Shown here: positions 1 through 8,125 of the stretch, piece after piece | How the letters are laid out: each line of letters opens with the position of its first letter | Numbering within the stretch: position 1 is the first letter of the stretch | Assembly: GCF_030811655.1 (NCBI RefSeq) | Contig: NZ_JAUSRE010000015.1 | Span: 1-64,000 of the forward strand | Source of the DNA: Pseudarthrobacter enclensis | GTDB lineage: Bacteria > Actinomycetota > Actinomycetes > Actinomycetales > Micrococcaceae | Reading direction: 5' to 3' | DNA length: 64,000 nucleotides | The notes under the pieces: generated by a model | The model's input: the letters and a program-made list of their open reading frames with translations, nothing else | Told to the model about the DNA's origin: nothing | The model's database searches: none | Made by a program: the position numbers and the translations under genes

Positions 1-139
1 ACAGGGGCGGCACGATTCGGCAAATTCAACCAATTACATACATAATCGGTATCAACAAACTTGGCACACTATTGAGTTCTCAAACAACAGACACACCCGG
101 CACCCCCCAAACCAACGTTCAGGATCGCTCCGGAGCAAC
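1..139 (-). promoter_or_regulatory. rRNA operon leader with antitermination (boxA-like) region
   Basis: Read on the minus strand, this is the 5' leader of an rRNA operon whose 16S gene would begin just outside the left edge. The stretch at 65-89 reads TGTTGTTTGAGAACTCAATA followed by GTGTG, which I recognise as the conserved antitermination (boxA-type) part of actinobacterial rrn leaders. No rRNA-coding sequence is inside the window. The leader starts right after the promoter at 146-174. The identification rests on remembered similarity and on the promoter, not on an alignment. Confidence 0.75.
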
Positions 140-145
140 TTTCCA

Positions 146-174
146 AACTTACCCGCTGGCTTCCTGCGTGTCAA
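146..174 (-). promoter_or_regulatory. rrn operon promoter P1
   Basis: The -35 box TTGACA lies at 169-174 and the -10 box TAAGTT at 146-151, both on the minus strand, separated by exactly 17 bases. Transcription would start near 139 and run off the left edge. The following TTTGGAAAGTTGC is typical of the initially transcribed region of Arthrobacter-type rrn promoters. This is the best sigma-70-type promoter in the window. Confidence 0.85.
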
Positions 175-253
175 ACCGGCGTCCGCGACCATCCTCAGCA
201 TAAGCTTGGGGGATCGGTTTTCCGTCTGACTCCGTGGAGCAGCGCGGAAATAA

Positions 254-282
254 ACTGTACCACCACTCGTTCCGGATCGCCA
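254..282 (-). promoter_or_regulatory. possible second, upstream rrn promoter
   Basis: On the minus strand TACAGT (254-259) sits 17 bases after TGGCGA (277-282). The -10 box is good and the -35 box weak. It would be an auxiliary promoter about 110 bp upstream of P1. rRNA operons often have several promoters, which is the main reason for listing it. Confidence 0.35.
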
Positions 283-314
283 GTCCACCCCGGGCAGCCG
301 TCCTCGATGCAGCT

Positions 315-349
315 GTAAGGCCCGGAATCACGCGGATTCCGGGCCTTAC
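315..349 (-). terminator. hairpin terminator after glgB
   Basis: A perfect 15-bp stem (GTAAGGCCCGGAATC with its complement) around a 5-base loop lies 23 bp beyond the stop codon of the maltokinase-GlgB gene. There is no clear U tract. It separates the glycogen operon from the rrn promoter, which reads in the same direction. Confidence 0.7.
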
Positions 350-371
350 GTTCCTTACCGGACCAGCCGGC

Positions 372-3300
372 TCAGACAGCCGAAGCGGATCCGGGTTTGG
401 AGGCGGTCCCGCCAGGCTTGAAGTAGGAAGCGCCGAGCGGGGGCAGCGTCACGGTCAGCGTCGCCGGCTGGCCGTCCTGTCCTTCGTCGGTTGCCTCCAG
501 CTCGCCCTCGTTCAGCACGCCGGATCCGCCGTAGGTGGTGTGGTCCGTGTTCAGGACCTCGATCCAGGCTCCGGCAGAGGGAACTCCGAGGGTGTACCCC
601 ACGTGCGGGCCCCCCGAGAAGTTGATGGCGCAGACGATCGGGTTGCCTTCGGTATCCCACCTGATGAAGGACAGCACGTTACGGTCCGCGTCTCCCCCGT
701 TGATCCATTGGAATCCTGCGGGAACGTTGTCCTGCGCGTACAGGGCCGGCGTAGCTGCGTACAGCTCGTTCAGGTCCTTGGTCAGCAACTGCAGTCCCCG
801 GTGCGAGGGGATGTCGGCCAGCCACCAGTCCAGGCCGTGCTGCTCCGACCACTCGGCCTCCTGGCCAAACTCGGTCCCCATGAAGATGAGCTGCTTACCC
901 GGGTGCGCCCACTGGTACGCGAAGAAAGCGCGGAGGTTGGCCAGCTGCTGCCAGCGGTCACCCGGCATCTTGCGGAGCATCGAGCCTTTGCCGTGCACAA
1001 CCTCGTCGTGGCTGATGGGGAGCAGGAAGTTTTCGGTGAAGGCGTAGACCAGGGAGAACGTCACCGTGCCGTGGTGCCACCTGCGGTTGTACGGGTCCTC
1101 GGAAATGTACTTGAGGGAGTCGTGCATCCACCCCATGTTCCATTTCAGGCCAAATCCCAGGCCGCCGTGGCTGGTGGGAGCCGTGACGCCGGGGAATGCC
1201 GTGGATTCTTCGGCGATCATGACGGCACCGGGGTGGGTCTTGTAGACGGTGGCGTTGACTTCCTGCAGGAAGGAGATGGCTTCCAGGTTCTCCCTGCCGC
1301 CGAAACGGTTGGGCCGCCACTGGCCTTCCTGGCGCGAGTAGTCGAGGTAGAGCATGGAAGCCACCGCGTCCACGCGCAGGCCGTCGATGTGGAACTCCTC
1401 CAGCCAGTAGAGGGCGTTTGCCACCAGGAAGTTCCGGACCTCCGTGCGGCCAAAATCGAAGATCAGGGTGCCCCAGTCAGGGTGTTCCCCCAGTGCCGGG
1501 TCCGAGTGCTCGTAGAGCGGCTCGCCGTCGAACCGGGCCAGGGCCCAGGAATCCTTCGGAAAGTGTGCCGGCACCCAGTCGAGCAGCACGCCAATACCCG
1601 CCTGGTGGAGTGCGTCAACCAGGTAGCGGAACTCGTCGGGGTGGCCAAACCGGGATGTGGGCGCGTAGTAGGACGTGACCTGGTAGCCCCAGGAACCGCC
1701 GAAGGGGTGCTCAGCTACGGGCATGAATTCGACGTGCGTGAACCCGAGCCACTTGACGTACTCCACCAGTTCCTTGGCGAGTTCGCGGTAGCCAAGGCCC
1801 AGGCGCCAGGACCCCAGGTGCACTTCGTAGACGCTCATGGCCGAGTTGTGGGGGTCGCGCTTGGCCCGCGCCTCCATCCATTCATCGTCCTTGAAGGCGT
1901 AGGAGGGCTCCACCACACGGGAGGCGGTCAAGGGGGGAACCTCGGTGCCGAATGCCAGCGGATCGGCCTTTTCCACCCAGTAGCCGCCCCGTGTGAGGAT
2001 TTCGTACTTGTAGCAGGCCCCTGCGGCGACGCCGGGAATAAAGACTTCCCATACGCCGGAGGAACCCAGGGAGCGCATGGAGTTTTCCCGGCCGTCCCAG
2101 GCGTTGAAGTCACCCTTGACGCGGACTGCCTGGGCGTTGGGTGCCCACACGGCGAAGGAGACACCGTTGACGTCCCCCAGCGATGACTTGTAGTGCCGGA
2201 CGTGCGCGCCAAGCACCTGCCAGAGTTTCTCGTGCCGGCCCTCCCCGATGAGGTGCAGGTCTACTTCGCCCACGGTGGGAAGGTAGCGGTAAGGCTCGTC
2301 AATGGTCACCGGGTCCTTGCCGGGGTAGGTCACGGCGAGCCGGTAGTCGGGAACGTGGCCCTGCTCCGTGGGCTCAAGGACGGCAACCCACACGCCGTGG
2401 GCCTCGTGGGTCATGGGAACTTCGCCGGCCTGGGTGATCACGCTGACTGCCTCGGCGAGGTGCTTTACGGTGCGGATGGTGACGTGCCCATAGTCGTCCA
2501 GGTGCGCGCCCAGGACGGAGTGTGGGGCGTGGTGTTCGCCGTTCGCAATCCTGCCCAAGGTGCCTTCGTCCACGTGCAGGGGCACCCCCGGGCGGTCAGT
2601 TCGTGCTGAGCCTGTCATTTCGTTACCTTCCGATGCTGCACCGGCGTGATCGCCGGCGCCGTTACTGCCCAGGAGCCGCCTGGCGGCGTTTACGGGAATC
2701 GCCAGCCAGTCGGGCCTGTTACGCATTTCATAAACAACTTCGTACAGCGCCTTGTCCAGCCACAATGCCACAAACAGGGGTGAGGTCCGGTCCACCGTGC
2801 CGGAAATAACCCCCGCATACCCTGCCAGGAAGGCATCGGCGCAGTCGTCAACCCAGGTGTCAGGGACGTGTGCACCCTCCTGTTCGCGCTGCGCTGCCCC
2901 CGCCGCGTAGTCGAAGGACCGTAGCATTCCGACGACGTCGCGCAGGGGCACGTCCGGGATGTTCCGTTCAGCGATGGGCCGCAAAGGCTCGCCTTCGAAG
3001 TCCAGGATTGCCCAGCGGGACTCGTCGCCTGACTGCCCGGTGACCAGGAGGATCTGGCCCAGGTGGAGGTCTCCGTGGATGCGTTGCAGGGTTCCGGCCG
3101 GTGCCCTGTTGAGGTCGGCCAGGAGGGCGTCCAGGGCGTCGTCGTAGGGCCCGACGGCGGCACGGGCTTCAGCCCAGGCGGCGCGGACACGCTGGGCAAC
3201 AGCACGTCCTGCCCCGTTGCCGGGTTTCGTCTCGGCTGATTGCCCCAGGGCCTCTGCCAGGCGCTTGTGCACCGTGGCCGTGGCCGCGCCAAGGGCGCGG

Positions 3301-4100
3301 GCTTCGGACGTGAAATCCCTTCCCGTGCGCGCGGCATCCACGGCCAGTCGCCAGGCGTCACGGCCGCCGGCGAGGAATTCGTGGGCCACGGCAAGCTCCC
3401 CCTGGACGTAGCGGCTGCCCTGCCCGGAGCCAGCCGAGCCAGCGGAGCTGTGGTTGCCGTGGCCGAGCCACTCCCCCCTGACCCAGCCAAGGGTGGCAGG
3501 AACCTCCGACGTACCCGCTTTAGTGAGGGCAGCTCCCACTTCGATCTCCGGGTTGGTCCCTTCGGAAAGGACCCGGAAGAACTTCACCATGGCGGCCGAT
3601 TCGCCGTCGTCAACGAGGACGGAACTGTTGGACTGCTCGCCGGATAGTACTTTAACGACACCCTTGGCCGTCGGCAGGCGGTACGGCCCTTCCACGCGGT
3701 AACCCGTCGCGGTGCCACTGTCGGCTTTCCCTTCCTGCCGGATGAGCTCCAGCCAGGCGCCCACGAAGTCGGGGTCGTGTACGGCGTCGTAGACCCAGGG
3801 TCGGGTGGGGTCCATACCTGCCGCTTGGCCCACCAGCGCCCGTTCCATGCCGCCGGCCGGTGCCGGCCGGAAGCTCAAGGGAACCTGGACCACTGCGGTG
3901 CGGCGGCCGCCGTCGGGTCCCTCAGTGGTGACGTTGAGGAGGAACACGGCAAGGGCGGCGTGGCCGCTGGGGTCCGTGAGGCCCAGGCTGCCGGCCTGGG
4001 AAACGCTGAAATTGGGGGTCTTGACAGGGAACCAGCGCTGCTGCGGCAGCCATTCCTTGAGCAGCGCGGTCAGGGCGGGAGTGAGGATTGGCTGGTTCAT
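372..4100 (-). CDS. glgB: maltokinase-GlgB fusion (1,4-alpha-glucan branching enzyme)
   Basis: This 1242-residue protein joins two enzymes. Residues 1 to about 480 match maltokinase: an N-terminal cap, the catalytic motif HGDLHLGQ (Asp344), then LDFEGEP and LRDVVGMLRSFDY. It should phosphorylate maltose to maltose-1-phosphate with ATP. Residues from about 495 onward are a complete GH13 branching enzyme, with Asp911 in GLRVDAV as nucleophile, Glu964 in IAEES as acid/base, and ISHDEVVHGKGSM. It should form alpha-1,6 branches in the cytoplasm. The gene starts 1 bp after the treS stop and is last in the glgE-treS-glgB operon, so one polypeptide would carry steps two and four of the GlgE pathway. 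An in-frame ATG with a good ribosome-binding site lies at the domain junction. Confidence 0.95.
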   Translation of the reverse strand: MNQPILTPALTALLKEWLPQQRWFPVKTPNFSVSQAGSLGLTDPSGHAALAVFLLNVTTEGPDGGRRTAVVQVPLSFRPAPAGGMERALVGQAAGMDPTRPWVYDAVHDPDFVGAWLELIRQEGKADSGTATGYRVEGPYRLPTAKGVVKVLSGEQSNSSVLVDDGESAAMVKFFRVLSEGTNPEIEVGAALTKAGTSEVPATLGWVRGEWLGHGNHSSAGSAGSGQGSRYVQGELAVAHEFLAGGRDAWRLAVDAARTGRDFTSEARALGAATATVHKRLAEALGQSAETKPGNGAGRAVAQRVRAAWAEARAAVGPYDDALDALLADLNRAPAGTLQRIHGDLHLGQILLVTGQSGDESRWAILDFEGEPLRPIAERNIPDVPLRDVVGMLRSFDYAAGAAQREQEGAHVPDTWVDDCADAFLAGYAGVISGTVDRTSPLFVALWLDKALYEVVYEMRNRPDWLAIPVNAARRLLGSNGAGDHAGAASEGNEMTGSARTDRPGVPLHVDEGTLGRIANGEHHAPHSVLGAHLDDYGHVTIRTVKHLAEAVSVITQAGEVPMTHEAHGVWVAVLEPTEQGHVPDYRLAVTYPGKDPVTIDEPYRYLPTVGEVDLHLIGEGRHEKLWQVLGAHVRHYKSSLGDVNGVSFAVWAPNAQAVRVKGDFNAWDGRENSMRSLGSSGVWEVFIPGVAAGACYKYEILTRGGYWVEKADPLAFGTEVPPLTASRVVEPSYAFKDDEWMEARAKRDPHNSAMSVYEVHLGSWRLGLGYRELAKELVEYVKWLGFTHVEFMPVAEHPFGGSWGYQVTSYYAPTSRFGHPDEFRYLVDALHQAGIGVLLDWVPAHFPKDSWALARFDGEPLYEHSDPALGEHPDWGTLIFDFGRTEVRNFLVANALYWLEEFHIDGLRVDAVASMLYLDYSRQEGQWRPNRFGGRENLEAISFLQEVNATVYKTHPGAVMIAEESTAFPGVTAPTSHGGLGFGLKWNMGWMHDSLKYISEDPYNRRWHHGTVTFSLVYAFTENFLLPISHDEVVHGKGSMLRKMPGDRWQQLANLRAFFAYQWAHPGKQLIFMGTEFGQEAEWSEQHGLDWWLADIPSHRGLQLLTKDLNELYAATPALYAQDNVPAGFQWINGGDADRNVLSFIRWDTEGNPIVCAINFSGGPHVGYTLGVPSAGAWIEVLNTDHTTYGGSGVLNEGELEATDEGQDGQPATLTVTLPPLGASYFKPGGTASKPGSASAV
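2616..2631 (-). promoter_or_regulatory. internal ribosome-binding site and ATG at the maltokinase/GlgB junction
   Basis: Minus strand: GGAAGG (2626-2631), seven bases, then an in-frame ATG (2616-2618) that codes Met495 of the fusion. A start here would give a free 748-residue GlgB, the usual size of a stand-alone branching enzyme. It looks like the original glgB start retained after fusion, or a second start still in use. That it functions is inference. Confidence 0.5.
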
Positions 4101-4101
4101 C

Positions 4102-5895
4102 TCAGTTCTCTATCGACAGGATGGGCATGGCCTGGGTGTAGGGCGACGACGGGTTGGACCCCGCCGACCGCATGCGGAGCCAGAAGAAATCGTGGCTGCC
4201 GATGGTCAGGGTGAGGCTGCCGTCATCGCCGATGCCGGGGAAGATCTGTCCGCCAAAGACGTCGCGGAGCCCCCGGCCGGCGTACTCGGGTATCCGCAGC
4301 GTGGCAGCGACCGGATGCTGGGAGAGGTTGAACGCGCACAGGATGGTCTCGGCGTCGGCCCCGGCGGGGTTGCTGTCCGGCAGGACGCGCAGGTACGCCA
4401 GTACTGCATCGTGGTCTGCCTCAACGTGTTTGAACCCACCCAGGCCAAACGCGGGGTGGTTCTTGCGGACGCTGAGGATCTGGCGGGTCCAGCGCAGCAG
4501 GGAACCGGAGTGCGCAGCCTCTGCTTCCACGTTGGCCATGCTGTAGTTGTACACCAGCGACTGGATGGGCGGCAGGTAGAGTTTGCCGGGGTCCGCGTGG
4601 GAGAAGCCCGCGTTCCGGTCCGGGTTCCACTGCATGGGCGTGCGGACCGCGTCACGGTCCTCCAGCCAGATGTTGTCCCCCATGCCGATCTCGTCCCCGT
4701 AGTACAGGAACGGGCTGCCCGGAAGCGAGAGCAGGAGTGCGTTGATCAGTTCGATCTCGGCGCGGGAATTGTCCAGCAGGGGTGCCAGCCGGCGGCGGAT
4801 GCCGATGTTGGCCCGCATCCTGGGGTCCGGGGCGTACCAGCCAAACATCGCCGCGCGCTCGTCAGCGGTGACCATTTCCAGGGTGAGTTCATCGTGGTTG
4901 CGGAGGAATGTTCCCCACTGCGCACCTTCGGGGATGTCCGGGGTGTCACGCATGGTCTCGATGATGGGGGCGGCCTTCTGGTCCCGCAGCGCATAGTACA
5001 GCCGGGGCATGATGGGGAAGTGGAATGCCATGTGGCATTCGGGCTCCTCGGCGGTGCCGAAGTACTCCACCACCTCGTTGGGCGGCTGGTTGGCTTCGGC
5101 GATGATCACCCGGCCGGGGTAGTTTTCGTCCACCATGGTGCGCAGCCGGCGGAGGAACTCGTGGGTTGCCGGGAGGTTCTCGCAGTTGGTGCCCTCCTCC
5201 TCGTAGAGGTAGGGGATGGCGTCGGCCCGGAACCCGTCGATCCCCTGGTCCAGCCAGAACCGAACCACATCGAAGACAGCATCAATGACCGCAGGGTTTT
5301 CGAAGTTCAGGTCCGGCTGGTGGCTGAAGAACCGGTGCCAGAAGAACTGGCGGCGGATGGGATCGAAAGTCCAGTTCGATTCCTCCGTGTCCACGAAAAT
5401 GATGCGCGCGTCCTGGTACTTCTCGTCGGTGTCGCTCCAGACGTAGAAGTCGCCGAACGGGCCGTCCGGATCCTTGCGCGACTCCTGGAACCATGGGTGC
5501 TGGTCCGAGGTGTGGTTCAGCGGCAGGTCGATGATCACGCGGACGCCGCGGGCGTGGGCTTCCGCCACCAGGCGCTTGAAATCACTGATGGTGCCGAACT
5601 CGTCAAGGACAGAGTTGTAGTCGGAGATGTCGTAGCCGCCGTCCCGCAGCGGCGACTGGAAGAACGGGGGCAGCCAGAGGCAGTCCACCCCCAGCCACTG
5701 CAGGTAGTCCAGCCGGTCGATGAGTCCGGAGAAGTCACCGGACCCATCGCCGTTGGCATCCGCAAAGGCCCTTACCAGTACTTCGTAGAACACTGCCTTG
5801 CGGTACCACAGGGGGTCATGCTGAAGGCCGGGCGCATTTAGCTCGAACGTGCTCTTGGGGGTGAAGTGGCCGGAACTTTGCGGATTGAAAGTCAC
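4102..5895 (-). CDS. treS: trehalose synthase (maltose alpha-D-glucosyltransferase)
   Basis: GH13 enzyme that interconverts maltose and trehalose in the cytoplasm. The N-terminal DPLWYRKAVFYEV, DGSGDFSGLIDRLDYLQWLG and DYNSVLDEFGT blocks are typical of TreS. Asp225 in GFRADAIPYL is the expected nucleophile and Glu267 in IIAEANQPPNE the acid/base. I place the start at a GTG overlapping the glgE stop as GTGA, with GAGGAG upstream. This gives 597 residues, the normal size for the family, whereas the longest open frame would add an unrelated Arg-rich stretch. No maltokinase is attached here; that activity is on the downstream GlgB fusion. Confidence 0.95.
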   Translation of the reverse strand: MTFNPQSSGHFTPKSTFELNAPGLQHDPLWYRKAVFYEVLVRAFADANGDGSGDFSGLIDRLDYLQWLGVDCLWLPPFFQSPLRDGGYDISDYNSVLDEFGTISDFKRLVAEAHARGVRVIIDLPLNHTSDQHPWFQESRKDPDGPFGDFYVWSDTDEKYQDARIIFVDTEESNWTFDPIRRQFFWHRFFSHQPDLNFENPAVIDAVFDVVRFWLDQGIDGFRADAIPYLYEEEGTNCENLPATHEFLRRLRTMVDENYPGRVIIAEANQPPNEVVEYFGTAEEPECHMAFHFPIMPRLYYALRDQKAAPIIETMRDTPDIPEGAQWGTFLRNHDELTLEMVTADERAAMFGWYAPDPRMRANIGIRRRLAPLLDNSRAEIELINALLLSLPGSPFLYYGDEIGMGDNIWLEDRDAVRTPMQWNPDRNAGFSHADPGKLYLPPIQSLVYNYSMANVEAEAAHSGSLLRWTRQILSVRKNHPAFGLGGFKHVEADHDAVLAYLRVLPDSNPAGADAETILCAFNLSQHPVAATLRIPEYAGRGLRDVFGGQIFPGIGDDGSLTLTIGSHDFFWLRMRSAGSNPSSPYTQAMPILSIEN

Positions 5896-7973
5896 TGATG
5901 CATTCTCCTCACGCTCAGGATGTGGGCGGGCTCCACATGCGGATCGAGCCGCACGTAGTTGTACTCGCCCCACTCCCAGCTTTGGCCGGAGATCAGGTCA
6001 TCCACGTAGAAGCCGCCGCCGGGGGTGAGGTCCTGCGGATCCAGTTCCACGGCTGCCAAGTCCAGCGCCACGCTGCATTCCTTGGTGACGTGCGGGTCAA
6101 CGTTGACTACCACGATGATGGTGTCCTTGGACCCGTCGGGAAGCGTCTTGTGCTTGGAGTAGACCACGGTGGAGGCATCGGTGCTCTGGTGGACCGTGAG
6201 GTTTTGCAGATCCAGCAGGGCAGGATGGTCGCGGCGGATGTGGTTGAGCCGGGTGATGTACGGGGCCAGCGATCGCCCTGATTCAGCGGCGGCATCCCAG
6301 TCACGGTGCTTGTATTCGAACTTTTCGTTGTCGATGTACTCCTCGGCTCCTGGCCGGGCAACGTGCTCATAGAGTTCGTAGCCGGCGTACACCCCCCAGA
6401 GCGGGCTTCCGGTGGAGGCCAGCACGGCGCGGATCCGGAACGCAGCAGGTCCCCCGTACTGCAGGTACTCGGTGAGGATGTCCGGCGTGTTGACGAAGAA
6501 ATTGGGGCGGAAGAACGCCGGGGATTCGTGGCTGACTTCGTCGAAGTACGCCTCGATCTCCTTCTTGGTATTGCGCCAGGTGAAGTATGTGTAGGACTGC
6601 TGGAAGCCCGCGCGGCCTAGCGCGTGCATCATGGCGGGCCGGGTGAAGGCTTCGGCGAGGAACACCACGCCGGGGACCGCTTTATTCACTTCCGCGATAA
6701 GCCATTCCCAGAACCAGACGGGCTTGGTGTGTGGGTTATCCACGCGGAAAATCTTTACGCCGTGGCTGACCCACAGCAGCACAATCCGCAGAATTTCCTG
6801 GGAAAGGCCTTCCGGGTCGTTATCGAAATTGAGCGGATAAATGTCCTGGTACTTCTTTGGCGGGTTTTCCGCGTAGGCAATGCTGCCGTCCACCCGGGTG
6901 GTGAACCATTCCGGGTGCGACTGCACCCAGGGATGGTCCGGGGCTGCCTGCAGTGCCAGGTCCAGGGCGACTTCCAGGCCCAGCTCATTGGCCCGGGCCA
7001 CGAAGGCGTCAAAGTCCTCGAAGGTGCCGAGGTCGGGGTGGATGGCGTCGTGGCCGCCTTCCTTGGCGCCAATGGCCCAGGGTGAACCAGGGTCGTTGGG
7101 GCCAGCCACCAGCGTGTTGTTGGGTCCCTTGCGGTGCTGGATGCCGATGGGATGGATGGGCGGCATGTACAGCACATCGAAGCCCATGGCGGCCACGGCG
7201 TCGAGCCGCTTTGCCGCCGTCCGGAAGTTTCCCGACGTCCAGGCGCCGGTGTTGTGGTCCTTCACGGCTCCCTCCGAGCGGGGGAAGAACTCGTACCAGG
7301 CACCCCGGCCTGCGCGGTCCCGCTCCACCAGCAGGGGGAACTTCTGGGACACGGTCACCAGTTCACGGATCGGCTGGCGCGCGACGATGTCCGCGATCTC
7401 CTGGCTGAAGCCAGCCCCGAGCCGTTCCTCGGTGCCGCGGGACTGGTCACCCAGTACCTCCGCCGCGTGCCGGAGGGCTGCCCGGTCCACCTCGTCACGA
7501 GAGTCGTCAGCGGACGCTTCGCCGAGCAGCTTGGCGCCTTCGGCGAGCATCAGTTCGACGTCGATCCCGGCGTCGATCTTCACCTCCGCGTTGTGGTGCC
7601 AGGTGCCATAGCGGTCATGCCAGGCTTCGATGGCAAAGGACCAGTTGCCGGTTTCCGACGGCGTGAGCACGCCTTCCCAGCGGTCCGTCCCCATGCCGCG
7701 TTCCCCGCGGGGTGGCGCGAGCCGCACGCGCTGGCGCTCGGCGCCGGAGGGGTCCAGCAGCACGGCGCTGACGCCGAGTTGGTCGTGCCCCTCGCGGAAG
7801 GCCGTGGCGCCCACCACGATGCCCTCGCCGGGCACCGCCTTGGCCGGAAACTTGCCGCCCTCGACGACGGGCTGCACGGCAGTGATGGGGAAACGCCCGA
7901 ACTGCAGGCCCTCGGTGATACGGCGCTGGGGCATTTTGGTGGATGCGGCACTGGTTCCTGAGTTAGTCGTCAC
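5892..7973 (-). CDS. glgE: alpha-1,4-glucan:maltose-1-phosphate maltosyltransferase
   Basis: GlgE transfers maltose from maltose-1-phosphate to the end of a growing alpha-1,4-glucan. The 693 residues hold the N-terminal beta domain and a GH13 barrel with YMPPIHPIG, Asp412 in FRVDNPHTKP (nucleophile) and Glu441 in LAEAFTRP (acid/base), all diagnostic of GlgE. It is the first gene of glgE-treS-glgB and overlaps treS by 4 bp, so the products are probably translationally coupled. The GTG start has no Shine-Dalgarno sequence; a TAACGT box lies 7 bases upstream, which suggests a leaderless transcript. Confidence 0.95.
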   Translation of the reverse strand: MTTNSGTSAASTKMPQRRITEGLQFGRFPITAVQPVVEGGKFPAKAVPGEGIVVGATAFREGHDQLGVSAVLLDPSGAERQRVRLAPPRGERGMGTDRWEGVLTPSETGNWSFAIEAWHDRYGTWHHNAEVKIDAGIDVELMLAEGAKLLGEASADDSRDEVDRAALRHAAEVLGDQSRGTEERLGAGFSQEIADIVARQPIRELVTVSQKFPLLVERDRAGRGAWYEFFPRSEGAVKDHNTGAWTSGNFRTAAKRLDAVAAMGFDVLYMPPIHPIGIQHRKGPNNTLVAGPNDPGSPWAIGAKEGGHDAIHPDLGTFEDFDAFVARANELGLEVALDLALQAAPDHPWVQSHPEWFTTRVDGSIAYAENPPKKYQDIYPLNFDNDPEGLSQEILRIVLLWVSHGVKIFRVDNPHTKPVWFWEWLIAEVNKAVPGVVFLAEAFTRPAMMHALGRAGFQQSYTYFTWRNTKKEIEAYFDEVSHESPAFFRPNFFVNTPDILTEYLQYGGPAAFRIRAVLASTGSPLWGVYAGYELYEHVARPGAEEYIDNEKFEYKHRDWDAAAESGRSLAPYITRLNHIRRDHPALLDLQNLTVHQSTDASTVVYSKHKTLPDGSKDTIIVVVNVDPHVTKECSVALDLAAVELDPQDLTPGGGFYVDDLISGQSWEWGEYNYVRLDPHVEPAHILSVRRMHQ

Positions 7974-8125
7974 AGGCTCGACGTTAGCGAGAAATGACCA
8001 GGATTGCTAAGCCTGCTCAGTAAATTCGGCGTGCCGCCGCCGAATTTCTTCATGCCCCTGTCATTTACCCAAAAGAAACCGAAAGCTGGTTCCAGCCGCG
8101 CATGTTGTCGATTAGTGTGACGCAG
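7974..8125. promoter_or_regulatory. divergent glgE/glgP promoter region
   Basis: This 152-bp gap separates the synthesis operon (leftward) from the phosphorylase (rightward). For glgE the -10-like TAACGT is at 7981-7986 on the minus strand, 7 bases before its GTG. For glgP the -10-like TAGTGT is at 8113-8118, 7 bases before GTG 8126. Neither start has a ribosome-binding site. I could not identify convincing -35 boxes or an operator. Confidence 0.5.

Noticed and set aside
234..2186. Open frame of 650 codons on the plus strand
   Set aside because: It is antisense to the GlgB half of the fusion, has no family motifs, and is the kind of long mirror frame expected in high-GC DNA.
3805..5841. Open frame of 678 codons on the plus strand
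   Set aside because: It is antisense to treS, which carries all catalytic motifs. The translation is compositionally odd and matches nothing.
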